A stretch of DNA of 22,064 bases from JBGSBR01 sp041730495. Lineage in GTDB: Bacteria > Patescibacteriota > Microgenomatia > UBA1406 > GWC2-37-13. Below are positions 15,834-22,064 of this stretch, piece by piece. The stretch covers positions 1 through 22,064 of the forward strand of contig JBGSBR010000020.1 in NCBI GenBank assembly GCA_041730495.1, in the 5' to 3' direction. The position numbers and the translations under genes were made by a program. The notes under the pieces were generated by a model. It worked only from the letters and a program-made list of their open reading frames with translations, was not told the origin of the DNA and made no database searches. Every line of letters starts with the position of its first letter. Position 1 is the first letter of the stretch.

Positions 15834-16841
15834 ATGACCGAAAAATTTACTAGGCGTCAAGCTCTCCCTTTAATCGTAGGATTACCTGTAGCCGGTTATG
15901 TAGCCCTTCACGGTGGTACCTATATCAATACTGAAATTCAGGAAAACTTGCTTGAAGGTCCCATGCCATACACAAGAGAAATCCTTACACCTGGCTGTAT
16001 TACAACTGGTATATCACCCCCACTTGATGATATCGATACAATAGAAGATCCCGATCTGTTTAATATTGTAAATCTTTTTCCAGATTGGTTCGATATATGG
16101 GCTAATCATGAAAATATAACCAAAACTCTAGAACATGGTCATCAACTCATGCTCTCTATTCGTACTCAAAATCACGAACCTGCACGTGGTTACAATTTGA
16201 AAAACTTACTCGATGATAAAATGCATATTGCGCAAAACGCGCAAGCACTCGCAAAACTTAATGTCCCCATATATCTACGTTTCAACTACGAAATGAATGC
16301 TGATTGGTTTGAACATGGTCCTAAATTCAATTCACCTAAGGATTTTGTTAACAGTTGGAATACATTTGCTGATATAGTTCTCACAATTGCTCCTAATGTA
16401 AAAATGGTTTTTTGCGTTAATGCGGGTATGCCAGTTGAGAGATATGCTCCTGATCCTCAGTTTGTACACTATACTGCTGTCGATACTTACAATAAACATC
16501 CTGAGATCATAGTGGATCCTCGCATCATTCACACTGATTCTTCTTTTTCAGCTTTATGCGGACCCACCGTCAGAAAATTACAAGATACGTTTACACAAAC
16601 TCCTATTATGATTACCGAAGTAGGCATAGAACAAGGTAAAGAATCTCTACCATGGATGCTTGAAGCTGCTCAAACCGCAGCCAGCTGGGAAGGCATCTCT
16701 GCTTTCATGCCTTTTGCATGGAATAAATACAAATTTATGAGCTTTGATGAAGCTAACTGGCTTGAAGTAATGTCGGGAGATAATCTAAAAGGATTTGGTG
16801 AATATATTAGATCAGAACAAGCTTTCGCTACTTTGCACTAA
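15834..16841 (+). CDS. GH26-like glycoside hydrolase (putative beta-mannanase)
   Basis: This gene encodes 335 residues. The N terminus carries a twin-arginine pattern (FTRRQALPL, R7-R8) and a hydrophobic stretch to about 28, so it is exported by Tat or membrane anchored. The rest matches the GH26 TIM barrel: LRFNYEMNADW with the acid/base Glu (E153; GH26 consensus RFxHEMNGDW), YTAVDTYN (GH26 V-D-x-Y-N), and ITEVGIEQG with the nucleophile (E262). GH26 enzymes mainly cleave beta-1,4-mannans, and some act on beta-1,3/1,4-glucans or xylans; the substrate here is open. Cys55, Cys194 and Cys242 are present, but pairing is unknown. It is divergent from the surface-protein operon and lies 18 nt before the next gene, which has its own -10 box. 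Confidence 0.7.
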   Translation: MTEKFTRRQALPLIVGLPVAGYVALHGGTYINTEIQENLLEGPMPYTREILTPGCITTGISPPLDDIDTIEDPDLFNIVNLFPDWFDIWANHENITKTLEHGHQLMLSIRTQNHEPARGYNLKNLLDDKMHIAQNAQALAKLNVPIYLRFNYEMNADWFEHGPKFNSPKDFVNSWNTFADIVLTIAPNVKMVFCVNAGMPVERYAPDPQFVHYTAVDTYNKHPEIIVDPRIIHTDSSFSALCGPTVRKLQDTFTQTPIMITEVGIEQGKESLPWMLEAAQTAASWEGISAFMPFAWNKYKFMSFDEANWLEVMSGDNLKGFGEYIRSEQAFATLH

Positions 16842-16847
16842 ACAAGG

Positions 16848-16853
16848 TATAAT
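16848..16853 (+). promoter_or_regulatory. -10 box placed for a leaderless methyltransferase mRNA
   Basis: A perfect TATAAT (16848-16853) lies in the 18-nt gap between two genes and ends 6 nt before the ATG at 16860. Transcription would start at the A of the ATG. No good -35 is visible; upstream sequence is the coding end of the GH26-like gene. Confidence 0.55.
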
Positions 16854-16859
16854 ACGCTT

Positions 16860-17870
16860 ATGCAAACTTACTTTTCCACTTTCACATCAGGCTGTAGCGA
16901 AATAATTGAACCACAGCTTATGCGGGATATTGATGACATAAAAATAATAAAACTTGTCGACGGACTCGTGATCTATCAAACTGCTGTACTTGCTGCACAG
17001 ATCGAACGACTACGTTACTTTAATAACTCATTCATTTTACTTAGTCACCGCGAGTTTGAAAAAAAACAACATATCCCCTTCCTTATGAAAAAAATGATTC
17101 GCAATATTGATTGGTCAAAAGTGAATACAGAAGCTGCTCATAGCTATAGACTTATGGCAAGTTCAGCAAATCAACTAGTGCATATCGATAAAACTATTTT
17201 GCAAGAAACAGTCACTGAGATCAGTGGCATCACAAACTGGAAATTTAGCCCTGACAAAGCTAATCGTGAAATCTGGTTTTTGTTTAGAGATGAAGGTATG
17301 GCATTATGTGGATTTAGATTCACGGGATTGCATACGATTGAGAAATATGAAAAAGGCGAGCTTCATCGCCCACTCGCACACATCTTATGCTTAATTGCCG
17401 AGCCATCTGCCGAGGACTTAATCATTGATCCGTTTGCCGGATCGGGCGCAATCGCTCAAGAGTGCGCCTACTCTTTCCAGTACAAACAGTTTGTCGTGAC
17501 CGATACAGATTCCAAATTGGTACTCAGCATGAAGCAAAAACTCAGTAAGCTCCCGGGAGTAATCGTCTTAAAAGACGATGCTCTACACTTGCACACTAGA
17601 GCAGATAACTCTGTCGATCGGATCATCACTGATCCACCTTGGGGTATACATGACGGCACGAAACAAGATCTGCATAGCTTTTATACCAAGATGATCAACT
17701 CATTTTTACGAGTCTTGAAAGTCGGAGGACGAGCAGTAATACTGATGGGGCAAAAAGATATTTTTGATAATGTACTCTCAAGTTACATCGAAACTATCGA
17801 AGTTACAAAAACACTCGACATCCTCGTATCTGGAAAGAAAGCACGAATATATGTCTTGGAAAAGAAATAA
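16860..17870 (+). CDS. RNA methyltransferase, THUMP/UPF0020 type
   Basis: This gene encodes 336 residues. The C-terminal half is a Rossmann-fold SAM-dependent methyltransferase of the UPF0020 (Trm11/Trm14/RlmL-like) group: the linker GELHRPLAHILCLIAEPSAE, motif I IIDPFAGSGAI (188-198), the acidic end of strand 2 VVTDTD, and the catalytic TDPPW (257-261), equivalent to the N/DPPY/F motif of amino-methyltransferases. The N-terminal half (about 60-160, including NREIWFLFRDEGMALCGFRF) fits a diverged THUMP-like RNA-binding domain. The likely product is N2-methylguanosine in tRNA or rRNA; the exact target is not decidable. It meets the convergent VOC gene with no spacer: the two stop codons abut at 17870/17871. 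Confidence 0.75.
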   Translation: MQTYFSTFTSGCSEIIEPQLMRDIDDIKIIKLVDGLVIYQTAVLAAQIERLRYFNNSFILLSHREFEKKQHIPFLMKKMIRNIDWSKVNTEAAHSYRLMASSANQLVHIDKTILQETVTEISGITNWKFSPDKANREIWFLFRDEGMALCGFRFTGLHTIEKYEKGELHRPLAHILCLIAEPSAEDLIIDPFAGSGAIAQECAYSFQYKQFVVTDTDSKLVLSMKQKLSKLPGVIVLKDDALHLHTRADNSVDRIITDPPWGIHDGTKQDLHSFYTKMINSFLRVLKVGGRAVILMGQKDIFDNVLSSYIETIEVTKTLDILVSGKKARIYVLEKK

Positions 17871-18275
17871 TTATTTCTGACCGATATAAACAATTTCGTA
17901 TAAGATTTTATCAGGGCTTTCAAACATCACCTGATAATACGTCTCATTTTCTTCACTCGCAAACTCTGGTCGATGTTTCGGAGTGTCAAACAATGTTTTA
18001 ATATTTTTCTCTTTCAAATATGCGACTATTGCATCGATATCCGCCGCTGTCTCTGTCCTGATAGAAATATGATTCATACCTAGGTGATCATAGTTTTGTT
18101 TTTCTTTCGTGCCCATATCGACATACCATAAGTCCCCACTTGTGTGACTCCGAAATCCGATTAAATCTTCGCCCTCCCAAATTTCTTTCCATCCTAGAAA
18201 CGTCATGAGTTCTTTATAAAAATCCACATTGGTGTAATCGATATTAATCTGGATATGATAGAAATGTGATTTCAT
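17871..18275 (-). CDS. VOC (glyoxalase/bleomycin-resistance) superfamily protein
   Basis: This gene encodes 134 residues with two beta-alpha-beta-beta-beta modules typical of the vicinal-oxygen-chelate fold: FYHIQINIDYTNVDFYKELM at the start and LGMNHISIRTETAADIDAIV in the middle. Candidate metal ligands H7, H69 and E127 (ILYEIVY) are in the standard positions, so a metal-dependent lyase or dioxygenase, or a ligand-binding resistance protein, is possible; the substrate is unknown. The ATG lies within the msrB stop region (ATGA overlap of 4 nt), so the two are translated together. Confidence 0.8.
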   Translation of the reverse strand: MKSHFYHIQINIDYTNVDFYKELMTFLGWKEIWEGEDLIGFRSHTSGDLWYVDMGTKEKQNYDHLGMNHISIRTETAADIDAIVAYLKEKNIKTLFDTPKHRPEFASEENETYYQVMFESPDKILYEIVYIGQK

Positions 18276-18829
18276 AGTTCATCAGGTATAAATGTTAATG
18301 CAACAGAATTGATACAGAATCGCTGACCAGTCTTATCTTTGGGTCCATCGGGAAACACATGTCCTAAGTGTGTTTTACATTTTTTACTGATGACTTCGAT
18401 TCGCTTCATACCGTAACTGTTGTCTTCCACAAGCTCTACAGCATCTTCATCAATCGGTGCCCAGAAACTTGGCCAACCTGTTTGTGAGTCATATTTTTGA
18501 TCTGAATGAAATACTGGCTCACCACAGTCGGCAGTGACGTAAGTACCCTTTTGTTTGTTATCAAGATATTCTCCAGTGTAAGGAGTTTCGGTTCCTTTGT
18601 TGCGCATTACTTCATACTGTTGAGGAGTAAGAACTTCTCTCCACTGCTCATCTGTAAATTTGACTTTTTCATCAAGAGATAATTTTTCTAGATCAACACT
18701 GGTTGATTTGGCTGGAGCGGTGACTTCTGGTGGTCGACTCATCCAGAAGAATATTGCGAGTAAAACGACAATCACAGCTGCAATAATCGTCATCAGTTGA
18801 TGTTTTTTTTGTAGTTTAGTCTGTGTCAT
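18272..18829 (-). CDS. msrB: Membrane-anchored methionine-R-sulfoxide reductase
   Basis: MsrB reduces methionine-R-sulfoxide in proteins; 185 residues. An N-terminal anchor (about 12-30, LMTIIAAVIVVLLAIFFWM) places the catalytic domain outside the cell, fitting protection of envelope proteins. The MsrB core starts near residue 57: TDEQWREVLTPQQYEV, GTETPYTGEYLD, TGWPSFW, HLGHVFPDGP and RFCINSVAL with the catalytic C172. In zinc-type MsrB two CxxC pairs bind zinc; here the first Cys of each pair is replaced (T99-x2-C102 and S148-x2-C151). The resolving Cys position (DSGCGW in E. coli) is T117, so recycling must use another thiol. TATACT lies 6 nt before the ATG. Confidence 0.92.
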   Translation of the reverse strand: MTQTKLQKKHQLMTIIAAVIVVLLAIFFWMSRPPEVTAPAKSTSVDLEKLSLDEKVKFTDEQWREVLTPQQYEVMRNKGTETPYTGEYLDNKQKGTYVTADCGEPVFHSDQKYDSQTGWPSFWAPIDEDAVELVEDNSYGMKRIEVISKKCKTHLGHVFPDGPKDKTGQRFCINSVALTFIPDEL

Positions 18830-18835
18830 ATAACA

Positions 18836-18841
18836 AGTATA
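18836..18841 (-). promoter_or_regulatory. -10 box of the msrB operon, leaderless spacing
   Basis: On the minus strand TATACT (18841-18836) is followed by 6 nt and the msrB ATG (18829). This spacing puts the transcription start at or next to the start codon. No Shine-Dalgarno sequence is present. Confidence 0.55.
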
Positions 18842-18876
18842 ACCTAATCACTTATGAGGTGGAACACCAACACCAC

Positions 18877-18904
18877 TGGACTTTTACAAAAAATATGGTA
18901 TAAT
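18877..18904 (+). promoter_or_regulatory. Promoter of the structured ncRNA
   Basis: TGGACT (18877-18882), 16 nt, then a perfect TATAAT (18899-18904). The expected start, about 7 nt further at 18911, coincides with the first base of a 21-bp end-closing stem, which supports both promoter and RNA. Confidence 0.6.
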
Positions 18905-18910
18905 TAACAT

Positions 18911-19113
18911 AGTTAAGTGAATGAATCTGCTTAATGTTTGCTTCGTTTAGTTAGTCTTTTTTTGATCTACTTCCCGAAACATATTCACTCAAATTAGTGA
19001 CGGTTATAAGCATTTGTTTAATAACGGCCTGTCCTAGAAGAGCTCTGTACATACACACTGTTGTATAGTTGTAAATCACCCGAGAGAATTTGAGCAGATT
19101 TATTCATTTAATT
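18911..19113 (+). ncRNA. Structured non-coding RNA, 6S-like architecture
   Basis: A stretch of about 203 nt without a credible plus-strand gene. Its two ends pair: 18911-18931 with 19093-19113 gives 21 consecutive pairs, of which three are G-U. Inside, an asymmetric bubble follows (18932-18962 on the 5' side, 19079-19092 on the 3' side). Then comes a second helix, 18963-18970 with 19071-19078 (8 positions, one C-A mismatch), and an apical region with hairpins 18985-19000 (TCACT/AGTGA), 19003-19025 (GTTATAAGC with a one-base bulge) and 19051-19066 (ATACA/TGTAT). Closing stem, large bubble, upper stem and a length near 200 nt are what 6S RNA, the RNA polymerase regulator, looks like. I see no tmRNA, RNase P or SRP signature. 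Family assignment is inference; the paired ends are read directly from the sequence. Confidence 0.6.
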
Positions 19114-19282
19114 ATCTTCCGAAAGCTATTTTATAGCCCAGATATGTACCTATTGCACCGCCAATAGCGTTTCCCAGTATCGAACTATATGAAAGAAACG
19201 ATGCACCAAACAAGATAGGAACATATCCTCCGATAGTCGATCCAACCACAAATCCAAGCATTACGATGGCTTTTTCTGACAT
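19112..19282 (-). CDS. Small glycine-zipper membrane protein
   Basis: This gene encodes 56 residues from the ATG at 19282 (MSEKAIVMLGF), which lies 4 nt after the GNAT stop; starts at 19309 (ATG) and 19330 (TTG) would overlap that gene and add a basic, unconserved-looking extension. Two membrane helices: about 5-26 (AIVMLGFVVGSTIGGYVPIL) and about 36-52 (GNAIGGAIGTYLGYKIA), the second with a G-x3-G-x3-G zipper. Such proteins often oligomerise in membranes; the function is unknown. The gene ends against the 3' end of the convergent ncRNA. Confidence 0.6.
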   Translation of the reverse strand: MSEKAIVMLGFVVGSTIGGYVPILFGASFLSYSSILGNAIGGAIGTYLGYKIAFGR

Positions 19283-19286
19283 AGAT

Positions 19287-19835
19287 TTACCAGTCCCCTT
19301 TCCCGACATGAAGAATTTGCGTAGAGTCAAATAACTGTTTTACTTTTTTTTCATTCATAACCGGTGCCACCATCACATCATCAGCATCTGTTTTTCGCAA
19401 TACATCATCGATATCATGAAATGTATATGATTTATGAAGCTGTGTAAATCCTACGCGCGAATACAATTTTCCTCTCTGAGAACAATCAGTTTGTAGTAAT
19501 GCAATATCACACCCTTCAGCTTTCAATATCTCCATCGCTTGTCTCGCCATCTCAGTACCCACACCTTTCCCTCGTTGCGACGGATGCACACAGACATCAC
19601 CAATTCCTCCGATTTTCAGTGGCTCATCTGCATAAGTTGTCTCTCTAATAATAGTCCTTGTGTAAGCGACTAACTCATCATTTTCGTATAACATCAGATG
19701 TACATGAGTCGGTGAAAAATACCAATCTCTACGCTTTTCTTCAATCCCAGGTCCGAAGCACTTGATAATAAACTCTTCGATCTGTTCTTTTTGTGGCTGA
19801 CTTAACTCAGCATCTTTTTGTTGGATTATATTCAT
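19287..19835 (-). CDS. GNAT-family N-acetyltransferase
   Basis: This gene encodes 182 residues. The acetyl-CoA pyrophosphate-binding motif A is clear: VCVHPSQRGKGVGTEMA, with Q/R-x-x-G-x-G/A at 87-93, preceded by the beta-4 strand GGIGDV and followed by LYSRVGF. The N-terminal beta strands (VHLMLYENDELVAYTRTI) match the GNAT core; an extra C-terminal part of about 45 residues is unassigned. The acceptor could be an amine of a small molecule or protein. The general layout recalls aminoglycoside 2'-acetyltransferases, but similarity is too weak to assign that. It follows the helicase gene by 34 nt; TATACT (19855-19850) and TAAAAT (19848-19843) precede the ATG by 14 and 7 nt, so it may have its own promoter. 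Confidence 0.85.
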   Translation of the reverse strand: MNIIQQKDAELSQPQKEQIEEFIIKCFGPGIEEKRRDWYFSPTHVHLMLYENDELVAYTRTIIRETTYADEPLKIGGIGDVCVHPSQRGKGVGTEMARQAMEILKAEGCDIALLQTDCSQRGKLYSRVGFTQLHKSYTFHDIDDVLRKTDADDVMVAPVMNEKKVKQLFDSTQILHVGKGDW

Positions 19836-19869
19836 AGTTTTATTTTACTAGTATATTAATTCACAATGA

Positions 19870-21042
19870 TTACGATCTGGCAAAGATATACAACTCTTCC
19901 TCAGCTCTAGTAACAGCAGTGTAGAGCCACCGTTTCCACTCTTCATCAGACATCTGTTTGAAACGTTCTTCGAAAAGAATTACTCGCTTTGCCTGACTAC
20001 CTTGAGCTTTGTGCACAGTCAGTGCATACCCGAAATCAAAGAGATCACCTTTCACGGTCTGGGCTCTTTTATCAGTGAAGTTCAGTGCACTTGGCGCATT
20101 AAATTGTTTGATAGCTATCAGTCCTTCATACGTCCCAATCTCGTCATCCATCGCAATCTCTGCCTCATACCATTCATCATTTTTGGTGGAGATATTGACG
20201 ATCGTCCCCAGCATACCATTGAAGATATGATTTTTATGATTATTACGCAGACAAATTACCCGATCTCCACTAGTCGGAGTCGGCGAATCATAACCCAAGA
20301 TATTACGAATATGATTATTGAGCCGAGTGCGAGTCGTGTTATATCCACACAGTATCAAAGTATCATTATCGAAGTTACTCAGTAAATCTTGCATGGCTTC
20401 ATTACTATCTGGATCTTCCATATTATATTTTCGGACTGTATCTGAGTATCTGCCTTCACGTACCATACCATGCTCACGTGCTTGGATCGAGAGACCGATG
20501 ATTGGATTTTGTTCGGCTTGTCGGTGGATCTGCTCAAGTCTCAGCTGTGGTTTTTCCATGAGATTGAAACTGCCTTTGATCGGTGGCAGCTGTCCATGAT
20601 CACCGACGACGATGATCGGTACTTTGTATGAAAGCAGATGAGACCAGATGATCGAGTCTACCATTGAAGCCTCATCGATGATGATCAGTGATCGATCAAC
20701 TTTGTCTTTGGTTTTCCAACCAATGATCTCTTCTTTATCATTCACCATCGGTGAGTAGATCAAAGCATGAATCGTGCTTACAGTATCTTGAGTCAACACT
20801 ACATTTTGTTCATTGAGAGTATTTCTGAGTACACGTGCGGCTTTACCTGTGTAGCTTGCGAAGCCCACCTTCAGTTTTGGATCAATTTTATCGAGCTCCC
20901 GTCTGATGATCGCAATCAAAGTCGTCTTACCGGTACCTGCATAGCCGCCAAGGGAGATAAACGCTTTAGTTTCTTTTTCAGTTTTGTACCAGTTGAGGAT
21001 TGCATCGAGTACTTTTTGTTGATCAGCAGATAATGTTTGCAT
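19870..21042 (-). CDS. RecD/Dda-like superfamily 1B DNA helicase
   Basis: A single-strand-translocating 5'-3' helicase, 390 residues from MQTLSADQQKV (21042). Motifs: Walker A GYAGTGKTT (33-41), SYTGKAA (Ia), Walker B IIIDEAS (120-126), motif III GDHGQLPPI (147-155), the QIHRQ sensor region, VHKAQGSQ (343-350, UvrD_C_2 type), and motif VI YTAVTRA (374-380). The length is close to phage T4 Dda and much shorter than RecD or RecD2, with no N-terminal nuclease-complex domain, so a stand-alone repair or replication-restart helicase is likely. An upstream in-frame extension to 21108 would run through the divergent promoter and is rejected. The gene is divergent from the PBP gene. Confidence 0.9.
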   Translation of the reverse strand: MQTLSADQQKVLDAILNWYKTEKETKAFISLGGYAGTGKTTLIAIIRRELDKIDPKLKVGFASYTGKAARVLRNTLNEQNVVLTQDTVSTIHALIYSPMVNDKEEIIGWKTKDKVDRSLIIIDEASMVDSIIWSHLLSYKVPIIVVGDHGQLPPIKGSFNLMEKPQLRLEQIHRQAEQNPIIGLSIQAREHGMVREGRYSDTVRKYNMEDPDSNEAMQDLLSNFDNDTLILCGYNTTRTRLNNHIRNILGYDSPTPTSGDRVICLRNNHKNHIFNGMLGTIVNISTKNDEWYEAEIAMDDEIGTYEGLIAIKQFNAPSALNFTDKRAQTVKGDLFDFGYALTVHKAQGSQAKRVILFEERFKQMSDEEWKRWLYTAVTRAEEELYIFARS

Positions 21043-21068
21043 AGTCTTTTTATTACAAGGAATTAAAC

Positions 21069-21076
21069 AGTATAAT
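21069..21076. promoter_or_regulatory. Two-way -10 element between helicase and PBP genes
   Basis: The same octamer AGTATAAT as at 12203-12210. Plus strand: TATAAT (21071-21076), 5 nt before the PBP ATG at 21082. Minus strand: TATACT (21074-21069), about 26 nt before the helicase ATG at 21042, giving a leader of roughly 20 nt. No clear -35 is visible for either direction. Confidence 0.5.
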
Positions 21077-21081
21077 ATGAT

Positions 21082-22064
21082 ATGGAAAGAATTCAGACTC
21101 GAATTCACAAGCTTGTTAAGTATATCCGATCAATTGATAAGGAGTATATCAAACACAAGTATCACCAGCTTCGTAACCTCAAAAAAGAGGATGTGATCCA
21201 TTTCGTCAAACGTCATCGTAAACTCATTCAGTACTCTATCATAGCTGGCTTTGCCGTACTTATCATCATCCCGATTGCGACATATATCTATTTCGGTCAA
21301 GATCTCAGTAGTAAAGAACGGATCCTAAATCGTAAAAATGCCGGCGTGATACTGCTTGATCGTAACGAAAAACCATTCTTCACGTTGTTCGATGCCACGA
21401 CACGTAATCCAGTGACTATCGACCAGATCCCAGAGCATACTGCTCAAGCATTTGTCGCAGTCGAAGATAAGGATTTTTATAATCATCCTGGATTCTCGAT
21501 CCCAGGATTTGCTCGAGCAATCCGTGAGAATATTTTATCTGAATCATTTGCTCAAGGAGGATCGACGATCTCGCAACAGCTGATCAAAAATGCGATCCTT
21601 AGTCTCGATAAAAAACTGCTGCGCAAGTATCAAGAGCTCGTACTTGCCGTCGAGCTCGAACGCAGATACTCAAAAGCTGATATCTTAGAAATGTATCTGA
21701 ATACTATCTATTTCGGTGAAGGAGCCTTTGGCATCCAGGATGCCTCACAACGATATTTCTCGAAAGATGCTGCAGAGCTAACACTTGGCGAAAGCGCACT
21801 GCTTGCTGCCGTGATTCGCGCCCCCTCAGCTCTTTCCCCTATCTCTGGAGATCTCAAAGCAGCACTTGAACGCAAAGACTTGATCTTACAACTCATGGCT
21901 GAACAAGGATATATCACTGAAGCTGAAAAAACTGCAGCGCAAAAACAAAAAATTACTATTGATCCGACAACTGCAGATATCAATGAAGAAGCTGTCCATT
22001 TCGCACTCATGATCCAAGATGCACTGATCGAAGAATACGGCGAACAAACCGTGGCAAACTCTGG
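21082..22064 (+). CDS. Class A penicillin-binding protein (glycosyltransferase part), 3' truncated by the window
   Basis: A bifunctional peptidoglycan synthase; the first 327 codons are visible. It has a basic cytosolic N terminus of about 50 residues, one transmembrane helix (about 50-71, YSIIAGFAVLIIIPIATYIY), then the GT51 transglycosylase domain: AVEDKDFYNHPG with the catalytic Glu (E128), QGGSTISQQLIKN (158-170), KYQELVLAVELE with the second Glu (E185), and LEMYLNTIYFGEGAFGIQDA (203-222). The transpeptidase domain would lie beyond the window. TATAAT ends 5 nt before the ATG, predicting a leaderless mRNA. An overlapping ATG at 21077 is out of frame. Confidence 0.93.
   Translation, partial: MERIQTRIHKLVKYIRSIDKEYIKHKYHQLRNLKKEDVIHFVKRHRKLIQYSIIAGFAVLIIIPIATYIYFGQDLSSKERILNRKNAGVILLDRNEKPFFTLFDATTRNPVTIDQIPEHTAQAFVAVEDKDFYNHPGFSIPGFARAIRENILSESFAQGGSTISQQLIKNAILSLDKKLLRKYQELVLAVELERRYSKADILEMYLNTIYFGEGAFGIQDASQRYFSKDAAELTLGESALLAAVIRAPSALSPISGDLKAALERKDLILQLMAEQGYITEAEKTAAQKQKITIDPTTADINEEAVHFALMIQDALIEEYGEQTVANS

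Noticed and set aside
18911..19113. tmRNA, RNase P or SRP RNA for the 18.9-19.1 kb region
   Set aside because: No tRNA-like end with tag frame, no RNase P conserved core and no SRP GGAA tetraloop region could be found on either strand.
19283..19330. Longer forms (ATG 19309 or TTG 19330) of the glycine-zipper protein
   Set aside because: They overlap the GNAT coding end and add a basic segment with no membrane character; the ATG at 19282 sits 4 nt after that stop.
20002..20385. 127-codon plus-strand reading frame opposite the helicase gene
   Set aside because: It lies wholly antisense to a well-supported helicase, has no promoter spacing like the real genes, and shows no protein-family features.
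21043..21108. N-terminal extension of the helicase by 22 residues
   Set aside because: It runs through the divergent promoter region into the PBP gene, and helicase homology starts at MQTLSADQQ.
1..22064. UGA recoding (as in Gracilibacteria or Absconditabacteria)
   Set aside because: UGA terminates the phosphoesterase and msrB genes at sensible places, and core genes have no internal UGA.
1..22064. CRISPR arrays, tRNA or rRNA genes, insertion sequences, prophage genes
   Set aside because: No regular repeat-spacer series, cloverleaf, rRNA signature, transposase or phage structural gene was seen on either strand.

Overview
The window looks like a chromosomal segment from a small-genome bacterium, most likely a member of the Candidate Phyla Radiation (Patescibacteria); I cannot fix the class. 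The grounds are: compact RpoB and RpoC without the large proteobacterial insertions, intergenic gaps near zero, many gene overlaps, almost no Shine-Dalgarno sequences, and core informational proteins that diverge at normally fixed positions. Composition is moderately AT-rich by eye. UGA is used as a stop (for example at 11658-11660 and in msrB), so this is not a lineage that recodes UGA.

Layout. 1-834: the 3' end of a sugar-nucleotide nucleotidylyltransferase gene and two small membrane-protein genes. 835-10980: a transcription/translation block, rpoB-rpoC-rpsL-rpsG-fusA, with a strong promoter before rpoB. rpsL starts inside rpoC, with a 74-nt out-of-phase overlap. 10998-11660: a metallophosphoesterase. 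11663-12196 (minus): a short MscS channel, divergent from an unlisted 38-codon membrane micro-ORF (12219-12335). 12295-15743 (minus): three overlapping genes, a large secreted/membrane protein, a MutY-like and an Nth-like DNA glycosylase. Both glycosylases have lost [4Fe-4S] ligands. 15834-17870: a GH26-like protein and an RNA methyltransferase. 17871-18829 (minus): membrane-anchored MsrB and a VOC protein. 18911-19113: a structured ncRNA with 6S-RNA-like architecture and its own promoter. 19112-21042 (minus): a RecD/Dda-like helicase, a GNAT acetyltransferase and a tiny glycine-zipper membrane protein. 21082-end: the 5' part of a class A penicillin-binding protein gene.

Two themes connect the window. 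First, start sites: in many transcription units a TATAAT/TATACT box lies only 5-8 nt before the ATG, which predicts leaderless or near-leaderless mRNAs. At two divergent gene pairs one quasi-palindromic box (AGTATAAT) appears to serve both directions. Second, several metal-binding enzymes keep their catalytic residues but have lost half or all of the cysteines that normally hold a [4Fe-4S] cluster (MutY, Nth) or zinc (MsrB), while the zinc sites of RpoC are intact. The best candidates for something undescribed are the 18.9-19.1 kb RNA, the rpoC/rpsL overprinted overlap, and the cysteine-free MutY-like protein.
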